A stretch of DNA of 64,000 nt from Owenia fusiformis (lineage: Eukaryota > Annelida > Polychaeta > Sabellida > Oweniidae): NCBI GenBank assembly GCA_903813345.2, contig CAIIXF020000007.1:4345730-4409729 (forward strand), in the 5' to 3' direction. Position numbers and translations under genes: made by a program. The notes beneath the pieces were generated by a model. That model was not told the origin of the DNA and made no database searches. It saw only the letters and a list, made by a program, of their open reading frames with translations. Positions 34,809-46,171 of this stretch are shown piece after piece. Each line of letters opens with the position of its first letter. Position 1 is the stretch's first letter.

Positions 34809-35500
34809 CCTTCCTTACATGAAAGGTTACATATTCCAACCTATTTCAAACCATCTGTATGATTATACTGGACACTTTCTGGGTAGTTGGACTTTCCATA
34901 GGGGTGGCAGACGGCCCTCAGACCAATTTATACCCCTACCCCCAAAAAACCATGGGGGTACTTTAATACCACCCAATAAAAAGAATACTAATGCATGTCA
35001 GATATTCATTGTTTTATATTGGGTAGAGCATGTTATGGTTAATAAGTGCCAGAAATTTCCAATCTCTAACTTATATGGTTACCATAGAAACAGTATTTAT
35101 ATCTCGAAATATTCTCAATTTGACCCCCTCCCAAATGTGTCCCTTTGTTCTTAAAGTGAAATATTTCAAAATCTGTTTGGATTTTATGGCTGCTACTTTG
35201 TCAAAATTTGTAATATTATGTCTATATTAACACTAAAACACTTAAAAGTTGATATAATGATCCTATAAATCAATAATATTTATCAAATATAGTCACACAT
35301 AGCTGCTTTCAGGGAAAAGTGGGCGTGGCACTTTTTGGTACTTGTGCGCTTGTTGCAGCATTAAATGAAAAATTCAGATTACACTAACAATAATTGACAT
35401 TTAATTAGCATCTACTAATGTTGTGTAACATTGTAATATGTTCATTATCATTATTAGACACTTTAAATATTTTATATAAGTGTTATCCTGACCCTTCCCT
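34809..35500 (+). repeat. 690-bp repeat, left copy of a large inverted pair
   Basis: Starts CCTTCCTTACATGAAAGGTT and ends GTTATCCTGACCCTTCCCT. It is the reverse complement of 39025-39714 with scattered substitutions and few indels. It contains a G-rich TGGGCGTGGCACTTTTTGGT block. An open frame at 34819-35154 has a homologous frame in the other copy. Differences between them appear to change residues freely, so there is no sign of protein conservation. Weak similarity extends outward (GACTGTAACCCATTCTG facing GACTACGGCCCACTCTG). Confidence 0.85.
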
Positions 35501-36408
35501 ATCATAGGTCATCAATGGTCAAATTAACTTTTAGTTTAAGTCTTATAGGGTCCTCGGTCTTTTAAGTCTGTCAAGAGTCAAGTCTTACTTATTCATTGAC
35601 TTGTTCCTAGAATATGAATGGATAAGTTCAAGTCATCTAGAGCTATGAGTTACAATTAATTAATATGCTTGTTCAACAGGCTTCAATATTTAGAACCATT
35701 TCACCATGTTTACTGCAATTGAAAAGTAATGAACAGTTCAATCCTTTTGGTATGATATTTGATGCTAGTGTGAATTGCATAACATTTATGATTAAACTTA
35801 AATGAACTAATATAACTATGGCTATTAACCCTTCCCTAGTATCCTTCACATAACCTCTAAATCATCTTCATATCCATGGCCTAAATGGGGAAGGAGGGAG
35901 GGGTTACAAATAGTGACCGAGGATAGTTTGAATCAAAGCAAGAAGACGTAATACTCAAAACTAGAAAGATTGGAGACCATTTATACCCTTCCTAATATTT
36001 TGCCTAATACATAACACCAAAATCTATTTTGTCAGACACTTGCTGATTCTTTTATCAATACCTCAACATCAGGCAATGCATGATCTATCCAATGGATTAA
36101 AGATTATACTTGATTCTAATATGGCAAAATTAATTTTTTGTATGAGCATCATTTTGCAGTTATAATAAAATGCATCCATTCATTCATTGGCTCATAGTTA
36201 ACAAAAAAACTATTCTCTGGAAGGTACAGTATAATTTCTATTAGTATTTAGCAAAATAATTGCAAGATAAACAATTTACACATGTTTCTGATATGCTGTA
36301 TTTTCAATGATTCTTTCAATAGTGGTTCGGTATATGTTTTTGAAATACTTCAAGTAATTCCTAAACAAATCTGTTTAGTGTATGAAATCAAAAAAAGTAG
36401 ATACATTT
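35501..36408. other. Spacer within the nested inverted structure; no gene recognised
   Basis: AT-rich. CCCTTCCCTAGTATCC at about 35828 echoes the inner end of the left 690-bp arm. No convincing match to the corresponding right-hand spacer. Confidence 0.45.
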
Positions 36409-36957
36409 GTCCCATACTTGGACATGTTTCAGATACATATAGCAGGTTTATAAATACTTGTATTTTTATCAGCGGGCAGATATAGCTAATGTCCCGGCCT
36501 GAGAGGGCAGATATATTACACCTGGCCACTAAGTCATAATCATCATTTGTGTATGATTAGCAATGAGGGAAGTAGCATACTAATACATATGTTAATAATC
36601 AATGATTCCAGAATATGTGGATGAATACTTAAAAAACAGGAGAATCCTCCTAAGGCCAAGAAAACAAAATTAGACATGAATACATTCATATGGTTGAATT
36701 CTTTCTAACGCTGGCCAATTGAACAATGTGAACCAGATAAGAAAGATTGATATGGGATAAACAGATCATCCTATAGTCAGTTCATGCTATTAGGATTATT
36801 CCTTGGCGAATATAATATATCTTCCCTCAGGACCTAAGGCCTTTGGCCAATAGAAAATATCTTCCCTCGGGACCAACGACCCTAGGCCAGACATATAATA
36901 TTGGCCTCGGGATAATTCCAATACCCTGAACCTCATAGAGGATAATCTCTATTCGTC
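36409..36957 (+). repeat. Inner inverted repeat, left side, with GGCAGATAT modules
   Basis: Blocks pairing with 37870-38087 are GTCCCATACTTGGACATGTT, TATTTTTATCAGCGGGCAGA, GGCCTCGGGATAATTCCAAT and CCTGAACCTCATAGAGGATA. The left side carries about 280 extra bases between the second and third blocks. GAATATAATATATCTTCCCT-like modules recur near 36812, 36848 and 36893. Confidence 0.6.
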
Positions 36958-37679
36958 TTCATCAATTATTATTATACATATAAATCGGGATATAAATATA
37001 ACCTAAAGTAAGAAATCACATTCTCTAACTAGTAATATTTAATTTTAAAATTGGTAAATGATGATTATGTCACAATAGAATTGATGACCATGATTTATTT
37101 GAGAATAAAACAGACAAAACAAAGGCTAACAAAAATCTTGGGTAAAACATAAATATTTTAAAATTGCTTGTTTTTCATCATTATTACTTCGATCTCCAAA
37201 CCCCAAAAATTGAGTGTTACAAAATGTTTCAAGTTAAAGTATGCCTAATTTCCTGAGCAAACTAGTAAATATATAAGCAGTTGGATCTTGTTAGATATTT
37301 TCCCTCAACAATGCCTCATCTAATTCATCTATATACAAACTACTAGATTCGAAATGTTATTTTACAGGATGGGTGTTCATGAAAGTAACACTAAACATCA
37401 GTTTTGTCATAAACTGAACAATGCAGCTAATTTATTCTCCCATCTAAGCAACAGAGCCTCTTTAAATATATTGTAATTTCAAAATTGCCTCTAATTCAAG
37501 TTCTTCAATCAAATCTAAAATGGACACAACTGGTAATATCTTTATACCATATGAGTAGAATGTTTGTTTCTTTCAAATTCATGCTTTCGTTAGAAACATG
37601 GATATCACTAATTCATAGTTTTGATTCATATTTAAAATCGTGTGCTTTATATATGAGGTTTAATTAATGGGAAGTTTTT

Positions 37680-37770
37680 AATACAGGGAAATACAATATA
37701 TCTGAGGGAAATACAATATACCTCCCCGAGGGGTTGAGGGTAGAATATTGTATTTCCCAAGGGTTATACC
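37680..37770. repeat. Short inverted modules GGGAAATACAATATA / GAATATTGTATTTCCC
   Basis: Two direct copies of GGGAAATACAATATA with CTGAGGG or CCTCCCC tails are followed by the complement AATATTGTATTTCCC, forming a hairpin around CCCCGAGGGGTTGAGGG. Confidence 0.7.
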
Positions 37771-37869
37771 TTGTACCCAAAATTATTTATCATATACTAA
37801 AATACGAAAATATGAGAAATTGCACAGAATGAAATTCCTGCAGGGGATTACTGAGCGGGTGATAAACCT

Positions 37870-38087
37870 GGCGATACATAGAGATTATCCTATATGAGGT
37901 TCAGGATATTGAGACTATCCCGAGGCAAATATAATATATCTGCCCAAGGGCGATTATGACGGAGTGGGCAGATATACTATATCTGCCCGCTCGCAACGGG
38001 ACGTAAAGCTATATCTGCCCGCTGATGAAAATATAAGTTTTTACAAACCTGCTTTATGAACCTGAAACACGACCAAGTATGGGATAA
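37870..38087 (-). repeat. Inner inverted repeat, right side, with GGGCAGATATA dyads
   Basis: Complement of blocks in 36409-36957. It includes a perfect dyad GGGCAGATATA-C-TATATCTGCCC (37965-37987) and a further AGCTATATCTGCCCGCTGAT, then AACCTGAAACACGACCAAGT at the outer edge. Confidence 0.65.
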
Positions 38088-39024
38088 AGCGGGATATGCA
38101 GTACATGTATATCCCCACTCACCTAAGGTATCAATTATATTCATGCATTTTATTTACCTATAACACTAAGTATAGGATAAATAACTTTTACTGACAAATT
38201 GTATAAGTACATGATTACATTAGTCACAACTACTCACTAAAAGGTTAACTTATTGCATGAAGAAATGTAATTCTACATGAAGATTTCAAATATGATATCA
38301 CTTATTTGACTGAATTTTGAATTTTTAATGATGTAAAGCAAGATTATTTCTACTTGCATCTAGGTCTATTTCATTGTATAAGTCAACAATTAATAAGGCA
38401 AATACATATCACTGGCTTCCCTGATTCATTTAGATTCCTTGCACTTTTAAAATCATCAATAATTCATATAGGGTTGAACTATCGAATAATGAAAATGTTG
38501 CAAATGATGTGATAGAAGTTTTTATACTATTTAGCTTGGAAATATTGCTGATATTAGGAGATTAAATGTTCTATTGAGGAACTTTGATTATGTTCAATTT
38601 TCTATGATCTTTAACTTTCTGAAAAAGGTCGGGCTAAATTCTCATTAAGACGATGTTAAAAATCTTAATGTTGACTTCCTAAATGTTGAATCCTTTTGAT
38701 TGTCATGAATTTAAGGTTCACACAAAATCTGAAGATCATCTAGTTTCAAACACAATCTGAATCTCATTGAGTTTGATGCGAAAGCAGTTTTACTTTAATC
38801 CAAAATAACAAATATGGTAAATCAATATGTGTCTATGGTAGATGCTAGCGTGTATTCCTACCAGCACAAGTGCTGCCATCTACCTATCCATTCATCAGTT
38901 TAGCACCTAATAAGGTCAGTACTCATGGTAAAGCTTTTGTACCTTGTCTATGGTAAAAATAAATCAAACAGAAATGTTAACTTGACACGATTGGTAATGC
39001 CCATCTTGAAAGGTGTAGGGATAA
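38088..39024. other. Spacer within the nested inverted structure; no gene recognised
   Basis: AT-rich and about the same length as the left spacer (35501-36408), but I could not align the two convincingly by eye. Confidence 0.45.
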
Positions 39025-39714
39025 AGGGAAGGGTCGGGATAACACTTATATAAAATATTTAAAGTGTCTAATAATGATAATGAACATATTACAATGTTAC
39101 ATAACATAAGTAGATGCTAATTAAATGTCAATTGTTGTTAGTATAATATGTATTTTTCATTTAATGCTGCAACAAGTACACACGTACCAAAAAGTGCCAC
39201 GCCCACTTTTCCCTAAAAGCAGCTATGTGTGACTATATTTGATAAATGTTATTGATTTATAGGATCATTATGAACACTTTTCAGTGTTTAAATGTTAAAA
39301 TATACATATTGATACAATTTTTGACAAAGTAGAAGCCATAAAATCTAAACAGATTTGCAAATATTTCACTTTGAGATCAAAAGGACACATTTGGGAGGGT
39401 CAAATTGAGAATATTTCAAGATATAAATACTGTTTCTATGGTAACCATATCAGTTAGAGATTGGAAATTTCTGGCACTTACTAACCATAACATGCCCTAC
39501 CCAATATAAAACAATGAATATCTGACATGCATTAGTATTCTTTTTATTGGGTGGTATTAAAGTACCCCCATGGTTTTTTGGGGGTGGGGGTATAAATTGG
39601 TCTGAGGGCCGTCTGCCACCCCTATAGAAAGTCCAACTACCCAGAAAGTGTCCAGTATCATCATACAGATGGTTTGAAATAGGTTGGAATATGTAACCTT
39701 TCATGTAAGGAAGG
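39025..39714 (-). repeat. 690-bp repeat, right copy of a large inverted pair
   Basis: Reverse complement of 34809-35500. The minus-strand frame at 39450-39704 aligns residue for residue with the plus frame at 34819, with about six differences over 84 codons. The far flanks also show weak inverted similarity, so the whole 34.8-39.7 kb block behaves as one inverted-repeat unit. Confidence 0.85.
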
Positions 39715-39820
39715 AGTTACAATTATCAGAGTGGGCCGTAGTCTATAGTGAATAAAAGATATTGATGATTTAGGACATTCATTTTGGTCCTACAGCCTCA
39801 ACTTTTTTTCTTTCATAAGC

Positions 39821-40062
39821 TTAACCCTTTCCTGCCCAATCATGCCAATTGGCGTGGTTATGTGATTGTTGTGTTTACTTGATTTTCTAAGTTTTAATAT
39901 CTCTATTATCGCTATAGTTTTGTTTTTTAAAACATATTTCCATTTCATTGCAATAATCCTAAGTCATAACGCATCTTAAATGATGTATTGATGATAAAGG
40001 TGCTTATTCTAACGAAATATTTCTTAAAACTTCTTCAATAATTCTGGGCAGGAAGGGGTTAA
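39821..40062. mobile_element. piggyBac-like MITE with TTAA target duplication
   Basis: TTAA at 39821-39824 and 40059-40062 flanks inverted ends CCCTTTCCTGCCCA and TGGGCAGGAAGGGG. TTAA duplication with CCC...GGG ends is characteristic of piggyBac elements. The 234-bp interior has no ORF, so it is a non-autonomous derivative. The left end has one change relative to the right. Confidence 0.8.
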
Positions 40063-40394
40063 GAGGGATAAATTAGAAAGAAGAAAATGTTGTAAAATGT
40101 GACACAATAAGTTAATCCCAACCCGAAAGTAAGATCAAAATCAAGATAATAAAAAGATACATTAATGAAACAAGTAACATTCTAATAGGCTCCTGAAGGC
40201 AATATTTCTCAGATATTATTCTAAGAAATAGTCAGTTGATTTCAGGCACTATAATTAGTATATAGTACCTGTAATTGAAAACACATGTGTAGGCAGTGGT
40301 AGAAGATGAAATCCACTTATGTTGAAGACAATACACCTGATGTTTTTGTTAAGATGACCCATTCATCAAATTTCTTGGTGTCATGTCTTATATT

Positions 40395-40565
40395 ATGAAA
40401 TAAACTGCAAAAAGTGGAATTAGCAAGGAATAAAGTTAACAGCTTAAAGTTAAGATGCTACTTTGTACCGGACTTTGTACTTAAAAAATCAATAACTTTA
40501 GACTAAAACAACATGAAATAAGCATAAAAAGACATGGATTTCAAGCATGGTTTGTAACATGTAAT
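40395..40565 (+). repeat. Family A, forward copy with internal deletion
   Basis: AGTGGAATTAGCAAGGAATA and AAGTTAACAGCTTAAAGTTA are present, then the middle is altered (TGTACCGGACTTTGTACTTA). ACATGAAATAAGCATAAAAA marks the 3' part. Confidence 0.6.
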
Positions 40566-40792
40566 CCATTAAGGAAAACATGATGCTTAATTGCAATATA
40601 TAAGAAGCTAATAAAAAATGCATTAAGGAATGAAACGTCATTTTGGACCATTTTATAATGACATGTTGAAAATAATTTTATCGAGAAATCTTTATCAGAA
40701 ACAAGAATATATTACAAAATATGCTGAAACGTGCATAAATAAATAAATCACTTCAAATGACCAAAATAATGACATTATCTGCCAAATGTTTA

Positions 40793-40965
40793 TACAGTAA
40801 AACCTGTCTAAGTGAACACCTCTCTCTAGTGAACACCTGTCCCTAGTGGACACCCTTCCTACGCACATAGTCCACTGACTTCTGTATAAATTACCCTCTC
40901 TCTAGTGAGCACCTTCCTACAGTGAACGTTTTTTCTTGGCAAAAAAATGTTCACTATACACAAGT
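40793..40965 (+). mobile_element. Family E MITE, left part
   Basis: TACAGTAAAACCTGTCTAAG, then TGAACACCTCTCTCTAGTGA, with repeated CTCTAGTGAACACC words to 40930. The right CAGTA end is not visible, so this copy is truncated or decayed. Confidence 0.65.
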
Positions 40966-41622
40966 TTTTAGCTATAACTTCGTAATTATAACTTATTCGA
41001 CAGATATTCTTCTCGACAAAGGGCAAGACATAGATTGCTATTTTGAATTTTTAGAAATGTACTGTATTGACGAAATTGAAAGGAGGGGAACCTAGAGACT
41101 TGTGAGATATATCAAGGTTATCATGGTTTCACTTCTCAAAAAATATTGACATTAACTTAAGAAAATAATTTTTTTTGATATTGATAGATTCAAATGATTA
41201 ACTGTCTAATAGCACGTTGCAAGCCTCTAAATCATCACGCTACTGTATTTCAAGAAGCTCGTATTTTCAATAAATGCCTACACAGGAAATATCTAAGTCA
41301 TCCCTATTTCATGGTTTTCTCTCTATATCTTGAATGAACTGTTCATTTTCTTGTTTGTCAAAATAATTTAGAAATCTAATACGTACAGCTGATATGACAT
41401 TTTGGCACCATAACTTATACTTTACTACAGCATTACATTCTATAATTGAACATATTGGAACCATCTACAACTTTAATAGCTAATGTTAAAGGATGACACA
41501 TCACTAAAATGATATATGCCCCATAAAACATAACCAAGAGGGATTACAAAATGGAATATTAGAGATTTCAAGACTACAGATTAGCCTACAATTCTTAAAT
41601 CCCTCTAAGCCTATAAACGTCA
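40966..41622. other. No gene recognised
   Basis: AT-rich, with no repeat structure that I can support. Confidence 0.5.
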
Positions 41623-41822
41623 GTGTTATCCACAGAATTTTTTTCATGAGTGGGTGCAAAACTCTCATTTTTACAATTCAGCCCAAAATTGGTCAAAATT
41701 GCCTATTTTTCATTATTTTCCATTTTCAAGCAGGTGAAAATGGATTTTTCAGGTGGGTGCAAGCCTATTTTCAAAATCTCAGGTGGGTGCTGCACCCACT
41801 TGTTTCAATGCTGGGGAGATCA
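41623..41822 (+). repeat. Family F dispersed repeat, forward copy
   Basis: GTTATCCACAGAATTTTTTT, GAGTGGGTGCAAAACTCTCA, GTGAAAATGGATTTTTCAGG, GGGTGCAAGCCTATTTTCAA and GCTGCACCCACTTGTTTCAA end in TGCTGGGGAGATCA. It matches 22143-22310 in the opposite orientation. The 60-codon frame at 41650 is not coding. Confidence 0.75.
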
Positions 41823-42159
41823 TAGAACATGATAAAATATACACATAAACAATTTTTTTTTTGGATGTAGGTACCCTCTTCAACAGTCTGATTTCACTTC
41901 CTTAAAAGAGAGCTTCGTCAACACCCCTGGGCATCAGAGCATAATGCAGTATAATATAAAAAGTCATTTTTAGTTGTATTTGACGTAACAACATGCTTCT
42001 AATGATATAAGGATATTGAATATTGCTTTACTTCTAAAGGTTCCTGACGTATTAGACCCTCAGGAGATATATTAACCCTATTATCAGCCCTGTTTTCTGA
42101 ACCTAGCTCTCTTTCTATATTAAAGCACAGTTCCTACCATGAGAAAAATGTCAAAGTCA

Positions 42160-42290
42160 TTACACTTCAATTGTAAAATACAAAACATGGAATTGACAAG
42201 TAATAAATGAAAAAGATGCATGGTTAACACTTTAAATTGTATAAAATGTCTGAATGTAAGATGTTTTGTTCAAAATGTAGTCAAATTAAG
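42160..42290 (+). repeat. Family A, forward copy
   Basis: TGGAATTGACAAGTAATAAA, AAGATGCATGGTTAACACTT and TAAATTGTATAAAATGTCTG. Confidence 0.65.
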
Positions 42291-42854
42291 TGAATTAAGC
42301 ATATTGAGAAAAACATGCTTTGGCAGAGGCCAGCTCATGGGAAATACTTCTATTTTTGTTAATCAAAATGTCCCTCTCGTGAGAGAAGATCCTGACACCT
42401 GAGTTTTACCTTTGAGATTTTAGTAACTCTTTTATTAACAATTGACAAGACTGTTAACTTTCAAATTTTCTATAAAAATAATCCAAAATGTTTATCACTT
42501 TTCGTAATGATACATGATTTTTGAAAAATAAAACAAAATAATATCCTTCAAAAATCTTTGAAAAGCTGATATTATCTCCCAGTCATTTCACAGCATATTA
42601 AAATCAAATAAAAAATCTTAAGTTGCCATATACTACATTTTAATTCTGGTTTTATTGTTAGACTATTAAAGAACGACAATATTAATGCTGTCTATCCGTA
42701 ATCCATTCCATAATAGGAAGTCTAAAGAAGGAATAAAGCATTGTTAAAGTGGAGATATAACTCCACTAGGTGTTAACCCGTGTTTGAAACACAACTTTCA
42801 ACCATGTTTAATCTATATCATTTTCCCTAAATTATATTACAAATCAATTTTTGT
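42291..42854. other. No gene recognised
   Basis: AT-rich, with no repeat structure that I can support. Confidence 0.5.
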
Positions 42855-42965
42855 CAGATTTCTATACAATTTAGAGTATTTATAATATGTCTGTTCACCT
42901 TATTTCAGGCTGATTTTATGCTTTTTCACTTGATTTTCTGATTTAAAATGTGACCGCAAGCACAT
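42855..42965 (-). repeat. Family A, reverse copy
   Basis: ATTTCTATACAATTTAGAGT, ATAATATGTCTGTTCACCTT, ATTTCAGGCTGATTTTATGC and TGATTTAAAATGTGACCGC. Confidence 0.65.
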
Positions 42966-43639
42966 TTCATATTCAGGTGAGAAAGTAGGAATCAATGTTC
43001 AATGTTCATAGTTACCATAATGTTCCAATGTTATTGCACAATACTAGCTTTTATTGCTAGTAAGACTTATGGAATGTACTCAATATAAAATAAAAACATT
43101 CTAAAAAGGAAACACTTTTCGCCAATTTTTACCATTTATGTCGCATTCTGTCCGATTCTATTCTTAAAGCCTCCAATCAATGTTATTAATCATATTTTAT
43201 TAAAGGCTATTTTTAATTGAATTTCCAGGTCATTACCAACATTTTACAAACCTTTTTAATCCTATGGAGAAGACTGAGATGATCAAGAATTATTATAATT
43301 TCCGTGTTAAACATTGTGGGATCCACAAGTTTCATGTTTTATTCGAAATTAATTAATTGATCATGCAGAGTATTTTTCTGAAAACACAATGTACCTTGCT
43401 TTTTTAGAAAAGTGCTGGTTGAAGAGCTTGAAGAAGGGAAGAGATAGAGAGAGAAATACCCCAAAGGCTTTAAGATCAGGGTGATCATGGTTTCGTTAAG
43501 CAAAAATGACTGATTATCGCCTTGATCTCAAATAGGCACTTGAAGTCTTAGATCAAAAATTGATCTTTATAAACAAAGCTAAATACGATTTGGATATTAA
43601 GAAATAACATGACAAATCAAAACAAGTAAGGTATGAGAA
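42966..43639. other. No gene recognised
   Basis: AT-rich with a purine-rich patch near 43425-43455 (GAAGAAGGGAAGAGATAGAG). Confidence 0.5.
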
Positions 43640-43755
43640 AATGTGACCACCTGAACAAGTGTAACAATTGTTACAAATACTGAACCCCAGTTACAAACAA
43701 ACAATTGCTTTGTGACAATAAATCATTACTTCTTGGTAATGACATAAAAAAATTG
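43640..43755 (+). mobile_element. Family D MITE, diverged copy
   Basis: AAAATGTGACCACCTGAACA, ACAATTGTTACAAATACTGA and CTTCTTGGTAATGACATAAA correspond to the left end, the GTTACAGAT block and the right end. Confidence 0.5.
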
Positions 43756-44014
43756 CAGGAAAATTAAAAAAAATAATCTATATCTGATTGCCATCATCCA
43801 GATTGTAGAAATCCTAATAAATAAGGAATAAAAAGATTGTATACCGAATGTTCCAAATCAGTGTTAGATATATAATGATAATAGCCTTGATCATCATGCG
43901 ATTATCAAAGTTCATTGTAATATAAGCAGAGATCAATATCACCAGTTCCTTCATTTTAATCTAATAACAATAACATTGCCATTTTCTTACAAAAACATGA
44001 ATGAATTGTATTAT

Positions 44015-44125
44015 TTTCTGAGATATCTATACAATTTAGAGTGTCAACTACATGTCTTATGACTTCATTTCTTGTTTATAACATTTTTTTCACTCTATTT
44101 CTCAGTTTAAAACATGACTCTCCCA
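44015..44125 (-). repeat. Family A, reverse copy
   Basis: GAGATATCTATACAATTTAG, AGTGTCAACTACATGTCTTA, CTTCATTTCTTGTTTATAAC and CTCAGTTTAAAACATGACTC. Confidence 0.7.
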
Positions 44126-44779
44126 TTATTTCTTTCATTGGTGATTTTTATTGACAGTTTTGTTTGCCTTTTTGGTCCCATTGTTAGAAAGCATTGCTTA
44201 TTGATTGAAAGAGACATTTAAGAAACACATTGGAATATTGTCATAATGTGGGCTAACAAGAAATATCTATCTTAACTTTTCAAATGATGAAACTATCATG
44301 TGAAACCTCTAAACTCTAATCTATGCAAATATTCAATGCATTAAGCTTTTTCAAGAGTTTAAAGCAAGTAGCACGAGATCATTGGTAGCCAAATATCAAT
44401 CTTTTAGAGAATCAAGTTTTTTTTTTAAATTGCTTACATTTTTCACTTTCGCTTTGCTGCCTCCTTAGTGGAGCTTAACGAAATAAACTTCTTTATACAC
44501 ATATATAATATATAATAGGTTTATTGGTGATGGAAAAAAGTGGGGGCGTCATAACATTTACCATAAATCAACCATTTTATTATTTAATCAAACCTGAATT
44601 CCTGGTAATAAATAATTTGAGTCAACATTCAAACTCTCAGAAGCTACAAAATCTTATAAATTTGATAGATAGCGTGAATTATGATTCTCTGACGATTTCA
44701 CGATAAAGTATACGCTAGTTCCGATGCTTGCTTGAGGTTTAATTAAGATTTTGTGTACTCATTAGATACTTAATGATCC

Positions 44780-44990
44780 TTTAAGTATACATATTACACA
44801 AATCGTAGGAAATCTATGGCGAAATCGTGGCCACAAAATACATCTTGATGTCGGATTCGTGTCCTTATTGGCCTTAAGATGCGGGGATTAAGCAAGCTAA
44901 TATCACAGCATGAAGATATATGGCCGTTTCTAAATGACAGGCCAGCTAATTAAAGGTGACTTCATACAATACCCACATAACTCAAACCCA
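44780..44990. other. Possible regulatory or conserved stretch (speculative)
   Basis: A repeat-free patch with higher complexity and clustered homeodomain-like words: GCGGGGATTAAGCAAG, GCTAATATC, CCAGCTAATTAAAGGTGAC. No ORF. Suggestive only. Confidence 0.2.
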
Positions 44991-45159
44991 GAACTATTAT
45001 TACCTCCGTTGCCATAGTAACTGCCTCTCTAACATATACATAAGAAAAGGAAATGAATGATCATTAGAGAAATGTCTCAATAACTCACTCTGATAGAAAT
45101 TTTGATCAAATGTGGCTTTCTTGAATATACGGCACTCAAATATCTGTATCTTTTATTCA

Positions 45160-45305
45160 ATTTCTACCTAAAGTGAAGTAAGAGACATTTTGTCATTTCT
45201 TTACAATTTGGAGTGTCAACTACACGCCTGTTTACTTTATTCCTTGCTAATTCCACACCTTTCTATTATATTTTGAATTCTAAAACATGACTACCAAGAT
45301 ATTAT
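45160..45305 (-). repeat. Family A, reverse copy
   Basis: A clear copy: CATTTCTTTACAATTTGGAG, TGTCAACTACACGCCTGTTT, ACTTTATTCCTTGCTAATTC and TGAATTCTAAAACATGACTA. Confidence 0.8.
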
Positions 45306-45827
45306 TCTCACTGGCAAGCCCCAAGGACTCGACCAAAAGAAAGCTAAACGTTATTTACCGAATATTCAAAGCAGTTTCCGAAACACAAAATCTCCTCAAA
45401 AACTAAATAACCCCAAGGCCTAATAGCCCTAAGACATCATAAAACATAAACATTAGATCCAATAATCTGAAACATTCTTTGTGCCTTTGTTTATTTTGCT
45501 AAGATTTTTCCAGAAGATAAATAGCTCCTCTCTGTTATTCAGGATGAGGCTATTGATCCATATTTTTCGCTGACGTCCCACGGTCACTTAAAAGATACCT
45601 GCCGTGGACATGGGTTTAAAATGCTAATCATGTATTCTATTGAAAAGTGAACAAAAAGGCTCTTATGTTCTTTAAATGGTCTCCTGATAGAATATTGAGG
45701 ATATGTATACAATTACACATAAATAGGAGCGGGGGTGCAAAAAGGAATAATAATCATTTAATTTAGATTTATCGTTTAAATTACAAGTAGATCTTTTTTT
45801 AAACAATATGACATATTCAAAAATGAT

Positions 45828-46171
45828 AACTCCACAAGGGTAACTTACAGAAAATTGATAATTGGTTACGATGGAAATGACAATCATACTGAATTTTTAA
45901 ACTATTTTATAAGTCTTGTGTCATTTATTATATATAAAACATATATTCAAGAACTGAATAATGGTATTAAGCGTAATTTTGAAGGCACTATTAAAACTTT
46001 AAATTTTGAAATCTGTACTCGTAAAAATGTATTTTTTAAAAACAAATGGAAAATGATTAAAACATAACTCATTATACATTATTGTAATTATTGTATCATT
46101 GTATTTCTGTATCGTAAAAACCTAAATTGGAATAAACTATATTTGAAAAAGAAAAAAAAAACTCCACAAGG
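45828..46171 (+). mobile_element. 5'-truncated non-LTR retrotransposon (LINE) with 12-bp target duplication
   Basis: AACTCCACAAGG at 45828-45839 recurs at 46160-46171. The insertion between them (about 320 bp) carries a coding tail open from its first base to 46067, a short 3' UTR and an A-rich end (GAAAAAGAAAAAAAAA). Target-primed insertion explains all three: loss of the 5' part, duplication of the target and the A-rich 3' end. It is plus-strand. The exact duplication and unbroken frame suggest a recent insertion. Confidence 0.85.
45840..46067 (+). pseudogene. C-terminal fragment of a LINE ORF2 (reverse transcriptase polyprotein)
   Basis: The frame is open from the truncation point: 75 codons, stop TAA. 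It has no start codon of its own. The residues include a hydrophobic stretch (F-L-N-Y-F-I-S-L-V-S-F-I-I-Y) followed by K-T-Y-I-Q-E-L, and a basic tail ending K-N-K-W-K-M-I-K-T. This layout, a hydrophobic helix with IYK then a basic end with a K-W, resembles the extreme C-terminus of CR1/L2/Jockey-type ORF2 proteins. The catalytic reverse transcriptase domain is upstream in the full element and absent here, so the fragment cannot act. The family assignment is from pattern, not alignment. Confidence 0.6.

Noticed and set aside
34819-35154. 111-codon frame with a homologous 84-codon frame in the inverted copy at 39450-39704
   Set aside because: It looked conserved, but the two DNA copies are about equally similar outside the frame, and the differences change residues freely, so similarity comes from duplication of a repeat.
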